The notes: generated from the letters alone by a model not told the origin. 64,000 bases of DNA from Pseudothauera nasutitermitis (GCF_004801295.1 NZ_SSOC01000001.1:791589-855588); one strand, 5' to 3'; shown: positions 54,064-63,525, counted from the first letter of the stretch. Numbers and translations are program-made.

Positions 54064-57000
54064 ATGCAGAACCGTATCTCCCTCGACGACGTGGCCGCCG
54101 GCGGCGCGCTCGCCCGCCTGAAGCTGGTGGGCGAGCTGGCCCGCATCAAGGCCGGGCTGAAGGACGCGGGCGAAGGCCCGTTGGCTGCCGTCAAGCGGCT
54201 GAAGCTGGTGGCGCGCGCGAACCAGATTCGCGTCGCGCTGGGCGCTGCCTCGCAGCCGAAGGCGGCCCCGCCGGCGGCCAGCCCGAACCCGGTGCCGGTG
54301 GCGACGATGCCCGAGCCGCCCTCGGGCGACGACGAGCCGGCGGCCCCGCGCAACCAGACCGCGCAGTATTACGAGTTCGACCCGAACCGCAAGCCGGCAC
54401 AGCGCAAGAAGGACAACGCCGCCGCGATGGCGCTGCTGAAGCGCATCGACGCCGGCGAGGTCGATCCGGCCCGGCTGACCCCCGAGGAAAAGCTGGCGCT
54501 GGCGAAGTATTCCGGCACCGGCGGCGCGCTGATCGGGGCCGACGGCAAGAAGGGCAGCGCCTACGAGTATTACACCCCCAAGCCCATCGCCGAGGGTGTC
54601 TGGGACTTGATGTCCGAGCTGGGCTTCGCCGGCGGGAAGGTGCTCGACCCGTGCGCTGGCGTCGGCATCTTCGGCGCCACCGCGCCGCTGAACGCCGCCA
54701 TCGACGCCGTGGAGCTGAACGAAACTTCGGGCCGCATCAATGGCCTGGTGAATGCCGGCCCCGGCTACACCGCCACCGTGGCGCCCTTCGAGCGTGTGGC
54801 CGCCGCCACGCCCGACGAGCAATACGATGCCGTCGTCACCAACGTGCCGTTCGGCGGTGTCGCAGATCGCGGTGGCAACCAACTGCTGGACGGGCGCTAC
54901 CAGAAGGAGCCGCTGCAAAACTACTTCATCCTGCGCACGCTGGAGAAGCTGAAACCGGGCGGCCTGGCCGTGTTCATCACGCCGCCGCGCTGCGTCTCCG
55001 GCAAGGGTGGCAAGGAGGAAGAACTGCGCGTGAAGGCCAGCTACGTGGCCGAGTTCCTGGGCGCGTACCGCCTGCCGAACTCCGTGTTCGGCACGGCCAG
55101 CGCGGACACCATGACCGACGTGATCGCCTTCCGCAAGTATGGACGGGAGGCGCTGGACAAGATCGCCGAGCTGCGCGAGCAGTCGCCCAAGGCCCTGATC
55201 GACGCCAATGTGCAATGGCAGCCCTTCATCGAAGGGCGCTACTTCGACGGCGAAGGCAAGCGGTTCATCCTGGGCGAGTTCGTGCCGAAAGACCCGAACA
55301 AGTTCCGCGACGTTGATCGCGTGACGACCAGCCAGCCCATCGCCGAAATCGCGCGGATGCTGAAGAAGTTCCCCGGCTCGCGCGTGGATTGGGACATGCT
55401 GGGCACGGTCGAAACCACGCCCATCAGCTACCGAGACGGCGACACCATTACCCAGGCCGGCCAGACCCTGCAAATGCAGGAAGGCCGCTGGGTGCCGATG
55501 GCGCGCAGCGAGGACAGCGCCAGCATGGCCGAGCTGGTGGGCCGACTGACGACGCCCTACGCGGCCTTCGAGGGGCGCATCCAGTGGGCGGACGCGGAGC
55601 GGTGCGTCGATTACATGATCGAAACCTCCCAGTCGCTGGACATCCCCGACTGGCTGCGCGGCGCAATGGCCGAAATCCGGCGCCTGAAGGACGACGGCGA
55701 GCGCGGCCAGTTCTGGAACGCCGGCATCGTCGGCATGGCGGCCGCGCAGGTGCTGAACGAGCGCCTGGGCGAGGAAACCGGCGTGAACTTCGCCGAGGAA
55801 TACCCGGCGCTCACCGACGCCATGCAGCGCGTCTCCACCACGGCGAAGAAGCGGCCGGCGGCGCTCGGGGGCAAGCTGCGTGATGGACTGGTGCTGATCG
55901 GCAACCACTACCAGAAGAAGACGGGGCTTTCCGCTGTCTGGCGCGGCGACGTGCAGCAGCAGGCCCCGACTGTCGAAATCACGGCCGACGCCAGTTTCGA
56001 GGGCCTGCGCTACAAGACGAAATCCGCATGGGTGAGCCTGGAGGACGCCAGGGGCATCTATGGCGAGGACTTCGACCCCTACGCCGACCCGGCCTGGTGC
56101 CTGTCGCCGGATGGCAAGAGCGTCACGCGCGCCGACGACTACTACGTGGGCAACTACGCCGAGTTCCTGCGGCGGGCGGACGCCGACATCGCCAGCGCGG
56201 CCAGCGACGGCATCCGGGCCAAGCTGCTGCGCCAGAAACTCGACGCCGGCGCGCGCATCGACAAGGTGGATGTGTCGAAGCTGACCTTCAACCTGTTCAG
56301 CCCGCACGTCACCCTGGAGGAAAAGGCCGAGTTCCTGCGCCGCTTCGTCCATCCGTCCGCCGCCGTCATCTACGACGAGCGCACGGGCGAGAAGCGCGTG
56401 GACATCGACGTGCCGGGCAGCAGCCTGACCGACCGCGAGAAGCTGCTGAACCGCATCGGCGACTACCTGAAGAACGGCACAATCACCCTGGGCGGGGTGA
56501 AGCTGGGCATGGACGACGCCAAGGCCCTGCAAGAGCTGCGCCGGATGGTGAATACCGCCAACGAGCAGTTCAATGGCTGGGTGCGCGGCAACCGCCCCAT
56601 CGTGGCGCGCCTGGAGGCCGTGGCGGCCGACCCCGAGAAGCTGCGCTTCCGCCAGGTCGAGGACGAGGCGCCCATGCCCATCCCCGGCATGAACGACGGG
56701 CTGACGCTGCACGGCTATCAGAACTCCTACGTGCGCAAGACCAGCCGCGAGTTCGGCGGCATCAATGGCTTCGGCGTGGGCCTGGGCAAGACCTTCACGG
56801 CCCTGGCGGCCACCCAGTACGCCCAGAGCATCGGCGTCAAGTCCAAGACCTTCTTCGTGGTGCCCAACTCGGTGCTGTCGAACTGGCGCAAGGAGGCATC
56901 CCGCGCCTACGCGAGCACCGACGACTGCCTGTTCGTTGGCCTGCGCGTGGGCAAGGACGGCAAGGCCACCATCAGCTCCAGCAACTTCGACGCCGACCTC

Positions 57001-60000
57001 ACGGCCGTCATGGAGAACCGGCACAGCAAGGTCTTCATGACGCTGGAAGCCTTCGAGCGCATCCGCCTGCGCGACGACACCATCAGCGCCTACGAGGCGT
57101 TCATGCGCCAGGCTGACGCCAGCTTTGCCGAGAGCATGGACAAGAAGGAAGACGAGCGGGCCAAGAGCAAGCAGGCTGGCCTGCTGTCGGTGCTGTCCGA
57201 CAAGCGCGGCGGCGCGCCGTACCTGGAGGATATGGGCGTCGATAGCATCGTCTTCGACGAGGGCCACGTCTTCAAGAACTCCGCCCAGACGGTGGATTTC
57301 AAGGGCGCCAAGTTCCTGTCCCTGTCGCCGGCCTCGCGGCGCGGCATCGACGCCCAGGCCAAGGCGTGGTTCATCCGTGGCAAGTCCGACCTGAAGGACG
57401 GCGTGATGGTGCTGACCGCAACGCCCATCACCAACAGCCCGCTGGAGATTTACGCGATGCTGTCGCTGGCCGTCGGCCACGAGCGCGTGAACGACGTTTG
57501 CCTGGGCATCCGTGGCGCCGACGACTTCATGGAGATGATGTGCGCCAAGGAGAACCAGGACGACGTGACGATGGACGGCGTGGCGCGCACCACGGATGTC
57601 TTCGTGGGCCTGAACAACGTCGGCGTGCTGCGCAAGGCCATCGGCGAGGTGGCGACGATCAAGAGCGCCGAGGACGTGGGCGAACAGATCGTGGTGCCCG
57701 ACCGCGAGGAAAAGGCCGCGCCGGTGACGCTGCCGACCGACGTGGTGGAGCGCCTGAAGCTCTACAAGAGCGCGTTCCGCTACGCCATCGACGAGATTTC
57801 GGAGAAGTCCCCGAACCGGGGCGACCCCGACGCCTACGCACAGGTGGCGCAGCACTTCGGCGAGGAACTGAACCTCATCGGGCACCCGTTCAACCTCATC
57901 AACAAGATGACGCTGCTGATCGCCGACCCGGAACTTGACCAGCGCGCCACCTTCTACAGCTACCTCCCGAGCCAGGCCGACAAGGCCAAGGCGGCCATCG
58001 AGCAGTTCAACGCCCGGAAGTTCGTGGAGGAACGGCCCCGGCCCGGCCCGATGACGGACGAGAAGGCCATTGTCGGCCACAAGACAGTGAAGGACTCCGG
58101 CGGCAACGAAACCGAGCTGCTGAAGATCGAGGTGCGCGCCAAGGCCATCGACGGCGGCCGCGTGGTGATCGACACCATCGACCCGGATGTGCAGAGCGCG
58201 TTCGAGGCCATCGCGGAGAAACTGGGGCTTGACCTGGACGTGTCCGTGCCGCCGAAGCTGGCGGCCATGCTCGAAAACTTCCAGCACGAGCAGGCCAGCC
58301 CGCGCGGCATCGACGCCGGCGGCCAGCGTTCGCCCATCGTCAAGCAGATCGTGTTCTGCGACATCCTGCCGCTGCACAACAAGATCAAGCGCCTGCTGAC
58401 GCGCCGCGCCGGCGTGCCGGCGGCCGCCATCGCCATCATCACCGGCCGCACCAACAACACGCCCGACGAAATCCTGTCCGTGCAGGACGGATTCAACGGT
58501 GCCGGCGAGGACAACAAGTACCAGACCGTCATCGCCAACGAGAAGGCCGAGGTGGGCATAAACCTCCAGAAGGGAACCCAGGCTATCCACCACCTGACCA
58601 TCGGCTGGACGCCGGACAGCCTGGAGCAGCGCAACGGGCGCGGCGTGCGCCAGGGCAACCTGACCGCGCGCGTGAGCCTCTACTACTACGACGCCGACGG
58701 CACTTTCGACACCAGCAAACGGGCGATGGTGAACAAGAAGGCCGATTGGATTGGGCAGGTCATGGATGTGAATGGCTCCGACAGCGTGGCCGTCACCGGC
58801 GGGCTGTCCAAGGAGCAGATGGAAGCCCTGATCGACGTGGTGGGCGACGCCGACGCCATGCGCCGGATGCAGGAAACCATCGCCGCCAAGGAGGCCGCCT
58901 CGCGCGCGTCAAGCAACCGCGACCGGCAGATGATTAACCTGGACACGATTCGCAAGCAAAACGCCTTCCTGAACGACAACCAGACGGCGGCCAGTTTCGT
59001 CATCCGCAAGATCATCGGCCTGTGGGGCCTGGAGAAGCAGGCCGAGAAGCTGCGCGACCGCATCAGCAACCCGAAGGCCACGGCCACCGCCGTCGCCAAG
59101 AACGAAAGCCTGCTGGCCGAGCTGATGGCGAGCGTCGGCGGCCTGCGCCGGCAGATCGAGCAGTCCGCTACCCTGTTCCGCACGGAATGGCGCGCCGGCG
59201 GTTCCACCTCGGAACCGGCAACCCTGGACAGCTTCTTTGCGGCCGTGCGCGGGGGCAAGAAGCAGAAGGACGATGACCTGGAATCCATGCTGCTGGGCCG
59301 GTCGTATCCGTCCTTCGGACTTCATGTCATCGAGGGCGGCCCCATCGGCAATGAGTGGCAGGCCGAGGTGGATATGGCCCAGTCCATGATCGACGAGGCC
59401 AAGACCGCGTTCGCGCGCCAGGCGGGGGAGTCCGGCGGCTACCCGGCCGGCGTGGCCGACGCCATCGCGCGCGGCGAGGGCATCATCTACAACGGCAAGC
59501 CGCTCATCAACGGCACCTTCGTGCGCGTGCCTGGCGGCCTGGCCGTGCTGAAGCTGGAAAGCGGCCGGCCCGGCGCCTTCGGCCGCAGCCTCGACGGATC
59601 GCCGCTGGCCGCAAACACCGCCGCCGTCATGGCTGGCGAGTGGTTCTACCTGGGCACGGCTGGTTACGACGCCTGCCTGACGGATGCGGCCCAGATCGAG
59701 GACACCATCAACGCCGCCGGCACGGTCGAAAACGGCTTCAACACGGTGGTGCCCGAGGTGGCGCAGCGCCGCAAGGTGGAGGCCCTGGCCGCCTACAGCG
59801 CCCACGATTACCGGCTGCCGCAGCCGTATTTCCCCTTCGTCGTCTCGCCTGCTGACGCGGATAAGTCCGAGGCGATGCGCCGCATCTTCGACGCCCAGAA
59901 GGCCGTCATCCGGTCGTTCGACGACGGGAAGTTCGTGGTGCCCAGCGACACGCCGGTGACGCGCCGCGCCAGCAACGAGGATTCCACCGCTCGGCATGAC

Positions 60001-60519
60001 GCCCTGCGAGAGTTCGCCACGGCCAACGGCCTGAAGCTGACCGTGGCCGACCTCGACGACTTCGACCTCTGGGTGCAGAAGCAGATCGAAAAGACCGTCT
60101 CGCTGGACGACCTGAAGGCTGCGCTGACCGGCAGCACTGAGCCGGATGTGATGGAACAGGCTTCCGCGTTCATGCGCGCGGCCGCGCCGTGGTTCGATTG
60201 GCAGGACAAAGACCCGGCGAGCGACTACCTGCCGTATGGCTTCAAGGCGGCCATCTCCGCCGCCGTGCGCCAGGCCGTGGCCGGTGATGACCGGCCGGCC
60301 GGGCCTTCGCCGTCCGATGTGGTGGGTATCCGGGGCAACACCAAGGTGTGGAAGGAAACCATCAAGCGGTGCGCGAACATGGCTGGCTTCGGCAAATACA
60401 AATGGGACGGGGATGCCCTGGCGTGGAACGTGTACCGTTCCACCTGGGACTACCTCATCGCCAACTACCCCCAAGCGGGCGATCAGCTCGAACTGACCGC
60501 CGCGACCCGCTCCCTGTAA
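54064..60519 (+). CDS. DarB-like giant methyltransferase-SNF2 helicase
   Basis: 2151 residues from ATG 54064 (AAGGGAAG upstream). Residues about 140-320 form an N6-adenine methyltransferase-like domain: SAM motif VLDPCAGVGIFGATAP and TNVPFGG in place of NPPF. A long middle follows. A superfamily-2 helicase spans about 880-1540: GVGLGKTFTALAATQYA (motif I), IVFDEGHVFKN (II), MVLTATPITNSPLEIYAM (III), EVGINLQKGTQ and QRNGRGVRQGN (VI). The C-terminal third is mixed helix and small domains. It resembles P1 DarB and related antirestriction proteins and is probably a virion-packaged internal protein. Confidence 0.88.
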   Translation: MQNRISLDDVAAGGALARLKLVGELARIKAGLKDAGEGPLAAVKRLKLVARANQIRVALGAASQPKAAPPAASPNPVPVATMPEPPSGDDEPAAPRNQTAQYYEFDPNRKPAQRKKDNAAAMALLKRIDAGEVDPARLTPEEKLALAKYSGTGGALIGADGKKGSAYEYYTPKPIAEGVWDLMSELGFAGGKVLDPCAGVGIFGATAPLNAAIDAVELNETSGRINGLVNAGPGYTATVAPFERVAAATPDEQYDAVVTNVPFGGVADRGGNQLLDGRYQKEPLQNYFILRTLEKLKPGGLAVFITPPRCVSGKGGKEEELRVKASYVAEFLGAYRLPNSVFGTASADTMTDVIAFRKYGREALDKIAELREQSPKALIDANVQWQPFIEGRYFDGEGKRFILGEFVPKDPNKFRDVDRVTTSQPIAEIARMLKKFPGSRVDWDMLGTVETTPISYRDGDTITQAGQTLQMQEGRWVPMARSEDSASMAELVGRLTTPYAAFEGRIQWADAERCVDYMIETSQSLDIPDWLRGAMAEIRRLKDDGERGQFWNAGIVGMAAAQVLNERLGEETGVNFAEEYPALTDAMQRVSTTAKKRPAALGGKLRDGLVLIGNHYQKKTGLSAVWRGDVQQQAPTVEITADASFEGLRYKTKSAWVSLEDARGIYGEDFDPYADPAWCLSPDGKSVTRADDYYVGNYAEFLRRADADIASAASDGIRAKLLRQKLDAGARIDKVDVSKLTFNLFSPHVTLEEKAEFLRRFVHPSAAVIYDERTGEKRVDIDVPGSSLTDREKLLNRIGDYLKNGTITLGGVKLGMDDAKALQELRRMVNTANEQFNGWVRGNRPIVARLEAVAADPEKLRFRQVEDEAPMPIPGMNDGLTLHGYQNSYVRKTSREFGGINGFGVGLGKTFTALAATQYAQSIGVKSKTFFVVPNSVLSNWRKEASRAYASTDDCLFVGLRVGKDGKATISSSNFDADLTAVMENRHSKVFMTLEAFERIRLRDDTISAYEAFMRQADASFAESMDKKEDERAKSKQAGLLSVLSDKRGGAPYLEDMGVDSIVFDEGHVFKNSAQTVDFKGAKFLSLSPASRRGIDAQAKAWFIRGKSDLKDGVMVLTATPITNSPLEIYAMLSLAVGHERVNDVCLGIRGADDFMEMMCAKENQDDVTMDGVARTTDVFVGLNNVGVLRKAIGEVATIKSAEDVGEQIVVPDREEKAAPVTLPTDVVERLKLYKSAFRYAIDEISEKSPNRGDPDAYAQVAQHFGEELNLIGHPFNLINKMTLLIADPELDQRATFYSYLPSQADKAKAAIEQFNARKFVEERPRPGPMTDEKAIVGHKTVKDSGGNETELLKIEVRAKAIDGGRVVIDTIDPDVQSAFEAIAEKLGLDLDVSVPPKLAAMLENFQHEQASPRGIDAGGQRSPIVKQIVFCDILPLHNKIKRLLTRRAGVPAAAIAIITGRTNNTPDEILSVQDGFNGAGEDNKYQTVIANEKAEVGINLQKGTQAIHHLTIGWTPDSLEQRNGRGVRQGNLTARVSLYYYDADGTFDTSKRAMVNKKADWIGQVMDVNGSDSVAVTGGLSKEQMEALIDVVGDADAMRRMQETIAAKEAASRASSNRDRQMINLDTIRKQNAFLNDNQTAASFVIRKIIGLWGLEKQAEKLRDRISNPKATATAVAKNESLLAELMASVGGLRRQIEQSATLFRTEWRAGGSTSEPATLDSFFAAVRGGKKQKDDDLESMLLGRSYPSFGLHVIEGGPIGNEWQAEVDMAQSMIDEAKTAFARQAGESGGYPAGVADAIARGEGIIYNGKPLINGTFVRVPGGLAVLKLESGRPGAFGRSLDGSPLAANTAAVMAGEWFYLGTAGYDACLTDAAQIEDTINAAGTVENGFNTVVPEVAQRRKVEALAAYSAHDYRLPQPYFPFVVSPADADKSEAMRRIFDAQKAVIRSFDDGKFVVPSDTPVTRRASNEDSTARHDALREFATANGLKLTVADLDDFDLWVQKQIEKTVSLDDLKAALTGSTEPDVMEQASAFMRAAAPWFDWQDKDPASDYLPYGFKAAISAAVRQAVAGDDRPAGPSPSDVVGIRGNTKVWKETIKRCANMAGFGKYKWDGDALAWNVYRSTWDYLIANYPQAGDQLELTAATRSL
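54252..54311 (+). repeat. 60-bp direct repeat, copy 2
   Basis: Identical to 53277-53336 but read in another frame (QPKAAPPAASPNPVPVATMP), a Pro/Ala linker near the N-terminus of the DarB-like protein. Confidence 0.85.
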
Positions 60520-60529
60520 GGAAGGAAAC

Positions 60530-60943
60530 ATGGCCTACACCGAATACAAGTTCGACAAGGACGCCATCAAGGCCCTGGTGTCCGAGCGCGCGGCCGCGCT
60601 GCGCGCCAACCGGGGGTTCTCGAACCTGCTGGCCTTCGGCCTGGGCGTGGTGGCCGAGCGGCTGGGCAAAGACCCGCGCCGCTACCGCGACTACGGCCCG
60701 TACTGGTGGGCGCTGAAGGACGCCATGATCGCCGGCGGATACAGCCTGGGCAGCCAGACCGACCCGCTGGTGAAGAAGGCGTACCGGGGCGAGGGCGACG
60801 TGGAAACCCTCATCATGGCCGACGAGTTCCGCACGGCGTACCTGAAGGCGAACATGATCTACACCAACCAGTTCCTGCTGGACGCGGCCAGCCCGGACTT
60901 CTGGGTGCTGTACGACGCTGACATGGAGTTTCCGGCCGCGTAG
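60530..60943 (+). CDS. Hypothetical protein downstream of DarB-like gene, 137 aa
   Basis: MAYTEYKFDKDAIKALVSER onward; helical (RGFSNLLAFGLGVVAERLGK, YGPYWWALKDAMIAGGYSLG) ending in a mixed segment with YDADMEFPAA. GGAAGG precedes the ATG. Probably a partner of the antirestriction block by position. Confidence 0.6.
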   Translation: MAYTEYKFDKDAIKALVSERAAALRANRGFSNLLAFGLGVVAERLGKDPRRYRDYGPYWWALKDAMIAGGYSLGSQTDPLVKKAYRGEGDVETLIMADEFRTAYLKANMIYTNQFLLDAASPDFWVLYDADMEFPAA

Positions 60944-60962
60944 CGCGGGCGCGCCCCATAGC

Positions 60963-61003
60963 GGAAAACTGCCCAGAGGGGGCCATATCGGGAAGCCTAC
61001 CCT
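60963..61003 (+). promoter_or_regulatory. Late promoter element 7
   Basis: GGAAAAC at 60963-60969, 28 nt, -10 TACCCT (60998-61003). The portal ATG (61010) is 7 nt after the -10, with no properly spaced Shine-Dalgarno site. Confidence 0.7.
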
Positions 61004-61009
61004 TCCCGT

Positions 61010-62611
61010 ATGGCCGACACTCCCAACATCCCCGCTCCGACCAAGCCAGGCTTCCTGGCCCGATTCGGCTTGTCCCGCAAGCGATGGGCTTCCACGCACG
61101 TCGCGCCGGTCAAGGAAATCGACCAGTCCGACACCTACCTGTACGGTGCCGGCACCACGACCGTTGCTTCGCTGCTGGGTTCCGGCAGCCGGGGCGCGCG
61201 CTCGCGCCAGATCATCTACGAGAAGTGGATGCGGATGGAGGGCGACCCGATCATCTCCAGCGCGCTCCAGCTTCTGGTGACTTCGGCTCTGGGCGGACAC
61301 GAAACCAGCGGCGACCTGGTGTTCGTTGAAAAAACGGCCGAGGCGAAGAAGGACAAGCGCCTCGCGGCCATCGCCGATGAAATCGGCTCCGACCTGGCGC
61401 CGCTGTTCAACCGCGTGGCGTTCCAGATGGCCTACACCGGCGCCGCCTACGGCGACTCCTACGCGCGTATCTACACCGACGCGCGCGGCGTGGTCGATCT
61501 TCACTCCGACGAGATGGTGCGCCCGCAACTGGTGCAGCCCTTCGAGCGCGGCAGCCGCACGATCGGGTTTGCCGTCTCCCTCGGGGAGCGCAACTTCGAG
61601 CGCCTGGACGTGTCGCAGCTCGCCCGGCTGAAGATGCCGCGCACGCAATGGATTCCGCAGTTCGGCGTGGTCGAGAAGTCCTTGAAGGGTGCGATCACCG
61701 AAAACGACATCGACAACCTGCCGATCATGCCCAGCATGGTGGGCGGTTCGCTGCTCTACAACGCAGAGGAACCCTACGACAACCTGACCGCCTCGCTGCT
61801 GGGCCTGGTGGGCCAGCGGTGGATGGACTCCATCGACGAGCAGATGGTGGCCGTCAATCTGGAGTCGATGACGCTGGAACAGCAGGAGCGGTTCGTCGAG
61901 TCGGTCAAGGGGATGCTGCTGGCGTCGAAGACCTACGCCGAACAGGCCGTCAAGCGCGGGCGCCCGATCATGGAGCGCATCCGGCACATCATCCCGGTCT
62001 TCAACGAGAAGCAACTGACCAACATCGGCCCCGGCAACGGCGGCCAGACCGGCCGGGCCGCGACCATCAGCATTGAGGACGTGCTGCTGCACGCCCGGCT
62101 GCTGTCCGGCGCGCTGGGCGTTGATCTTTCCATGCTGGGTTTCGCCGATCAGCTCTCGGGCGGCCTGGGCGAAGGCGGGTTCTTCCGCGTGTCGGCGCAG
62201 GCCGCCGAGCGCGCGCGCGTCATCCGCGTGGCCCTGGCCGAGTTCTTCAACCACGTCATCGACATCCACACCTACCGCCGCTACGGCATCGTGTTCAACG
62301 TCAAGGAGCGCCCCTGGGAAATCAACTTCTTCGGGTCGATTTCCGCCCTGGAGGCGGAGAAGCAGCGCACGCGCGCCGATTCGATGAACGGCGGGATGCT
62401 GCTGGTGCAGGCCATGCAAATGCTCAAGGAGATGGGCGCCAGCAAGGACATCATGACCGAGTTCCTCGTCAAGACGATGATGCTGGACGAAGACCAGGCG
62501 AAGCTGTACGCGGCCATCGTCGATGCCAAGCCGCAGGACGATAGCGGCGGCTTCGGTGGCGGTGGTGGCTTCGGCGGTGGTGGAAACGGCGGCGGGCTGG
62601 ATCGCGTATGA
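61010..62611 (+). CDS. Portal protein
   Basis: 533 residues. Pattern of a large phage portal: SRQIIYEKWMRMEGDPIISS, ALQLLVTSALGGHETSGDLV, FQMAYTGAAYGDSYARIYTD, then a wing/stem region (FVESVKGMLLASKTYAEQAV, IIPVFNEKQLTNIGPGNGGQ) and FFRVSAQAAERARVIRVALA. The C-terminus has a Gly-rich repeat tail (GGGGFGGGGNGGG-like). It forms the dodecameric ring for DNA passage. It lies about 29 kb from the terminase genes. Confidence 0.82.
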   Translation: MADTPNIPAPTKPGFLARFGLSRKRWASTHVAPVKEIDQSDTYLYGAGTTTVASLLGSGSRGARSRQIIYEKWMRMEGDPIISSALQLLVTSALGGHETSGDLVFVEKTAEAKKDKRLAAIADEIGSDLAPLFNRVAFQMAYTGAAYGDSYARIYTDARGVVDLHSDEMVRPQLVQPFERGSRTIGFAVSLGERNFERLDVSQLARLKMPRTQWIPQFGVVEKSLKGAITENDIDNLPIMPSMVGGSLLYNAEEPYDNLTASLLGLVGQRWMDSIDEQMVAVNLESMTLEQQERFVESVKGMLLASKTYAEQAVKRGRPIMERIRHIIPVFNEKQLTNIGPGNGGQTGRAATISIEDVLLHARLLSGALGVDLSMLGFADQLSGGLGEGGFFRVSAQAAERARVIRVALAEFFNHVIDIHTYRRYGIVFNVKERPWEINFFGSISALEAEKQRTRADSMNGGMLLVQAMQMLKEMGASKDIMTEFLVKTMMLDEDQAKLYAAIVDAKPQDDSGGFGGGGGFGGGGNGGGLDRV

Positions 62612-63525
62612 GCCTCTACAACAACATCGCCGAAAGCCTGTCAAGTAGCGGGCTGCTGGGTTCCATCCGCTCGGGGCTGAATGCGGCCCTGGGCGGCGTG
62701 ACGGACTCGGCCACCCAGGCCCTGGGCGGCGGCAAGCTGGCCCAGACCGTGGTGGGCATGGGCAAGAGCGCGGCCGTCAATGCCGGCATGAACGCCGTGA
62801 ACAAGCACATCCCCATCCAGGCGCAGCGCGCGATCAACGTGGGCGCGGGCGCCGTGGGCGATCTCATGAACGGGGATTGGAACTCGGCGGGCCTGCGCGT
62901 GCTGGATTCCGGCCTGCTCAACGAGCTGCTGCCCGGCTTCGGTGGCGGCGTCGCCTCGCAGGTGGCGTACTGGGGCGCAGCCACGCCGCTGCTGGGCGGC
63001 ATCAGCCCGAGCGAGGCCAAGCGCATCTACGACCAGGTGCGCGACGAACGCCTCGCCAAGAAAAACCTCTGGCTGCTGGAGGTGACGAGCCGGCTGGGCG
63101 GCGGGGGCATGAACATGCCCGACCGCTTCAACCTGTTCGCCACCGAGGTCGAGTACGCGCCCTTCATCGTCGCCGGGGACAAGCACCGCGTCGGCGGCGC
63201 GGTGATCGACGCGGTGCAGGGAGCGGAGCCGGTCGAGCTGCGCATGACGACGCTGGACGACCAGGCCGGCTCCCTGAAGAAGTGGTTTGCCGCGCACCAC
63301 GGCGCCGCCACGCCGCGCGATGGCACCGTCGGCGTGCCCGACAGCTTCGCCATCACCATCCGCGTGGTGCATTCGTTCATCACGGCAGAGAGCAACCGGG
63401 GCGGATACGAGGACATCGGCCTGTTCCGCCCGGTCAATCTCGACGTGAGCCTTTCCCGCCGAGAGGACGGTTTGCAAGAGGTGCAGATGACGTTCTCGCA
63501 GCTCGACACCTTCATGAGGCCCTGA
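62608..63525 (+). CDS. Tail/baseplate structural protein, 305 aa
   Basis: ATGA overlap with the portal gene. The N-terminal half is Gly/Ala-rich and helical (LNAALGGVTDSATQALGGGK). The C-terminal half is a beta-rich domain (DRFNLFATEVEYAPFIVAGD, KHRVGGAVIDAVQGAEPVEL, DVSLSRREDGLQEVQMTFSQ) similar in style to tube or tube-initiator proteins. Exact role unknown. Confidence 0.6.
   Translation: MSLYNNIAESLSSSGLLGSIRSGLNAALGGVTDSATQALGGGKLAQTVVGMGKSAAVNAGMNAVNKHIPIQAQRAINVGAGAVGDLMNGDWNSAGLRVLDSGLLNELLPGFGGGVASQVAYWGAATPLLGGISPSEAKRIYDQVRDERLAKKNLWLLEVTSRLGGGGMNMPDRFNLFATEVEYAPFIVAGDKHRVGGAVIDAVQGAEPVELRMTTLDDQAGSLKKWFAAHHGAATPRDGTVGVPDSFAITIRVVHSFITAESNRGGYEDIGLFRPVNLDVSLSRREDGLQEVQMTFSQLDTFMRP

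Noticed and set aside
53887..58593. A 1568-codon minus-strand frame opposite the DarB-like gene
   Set aside because: Composition is that of a reverse-strand shadow, and the plus strand has clear helicase and methyltransferase motifs throughout.
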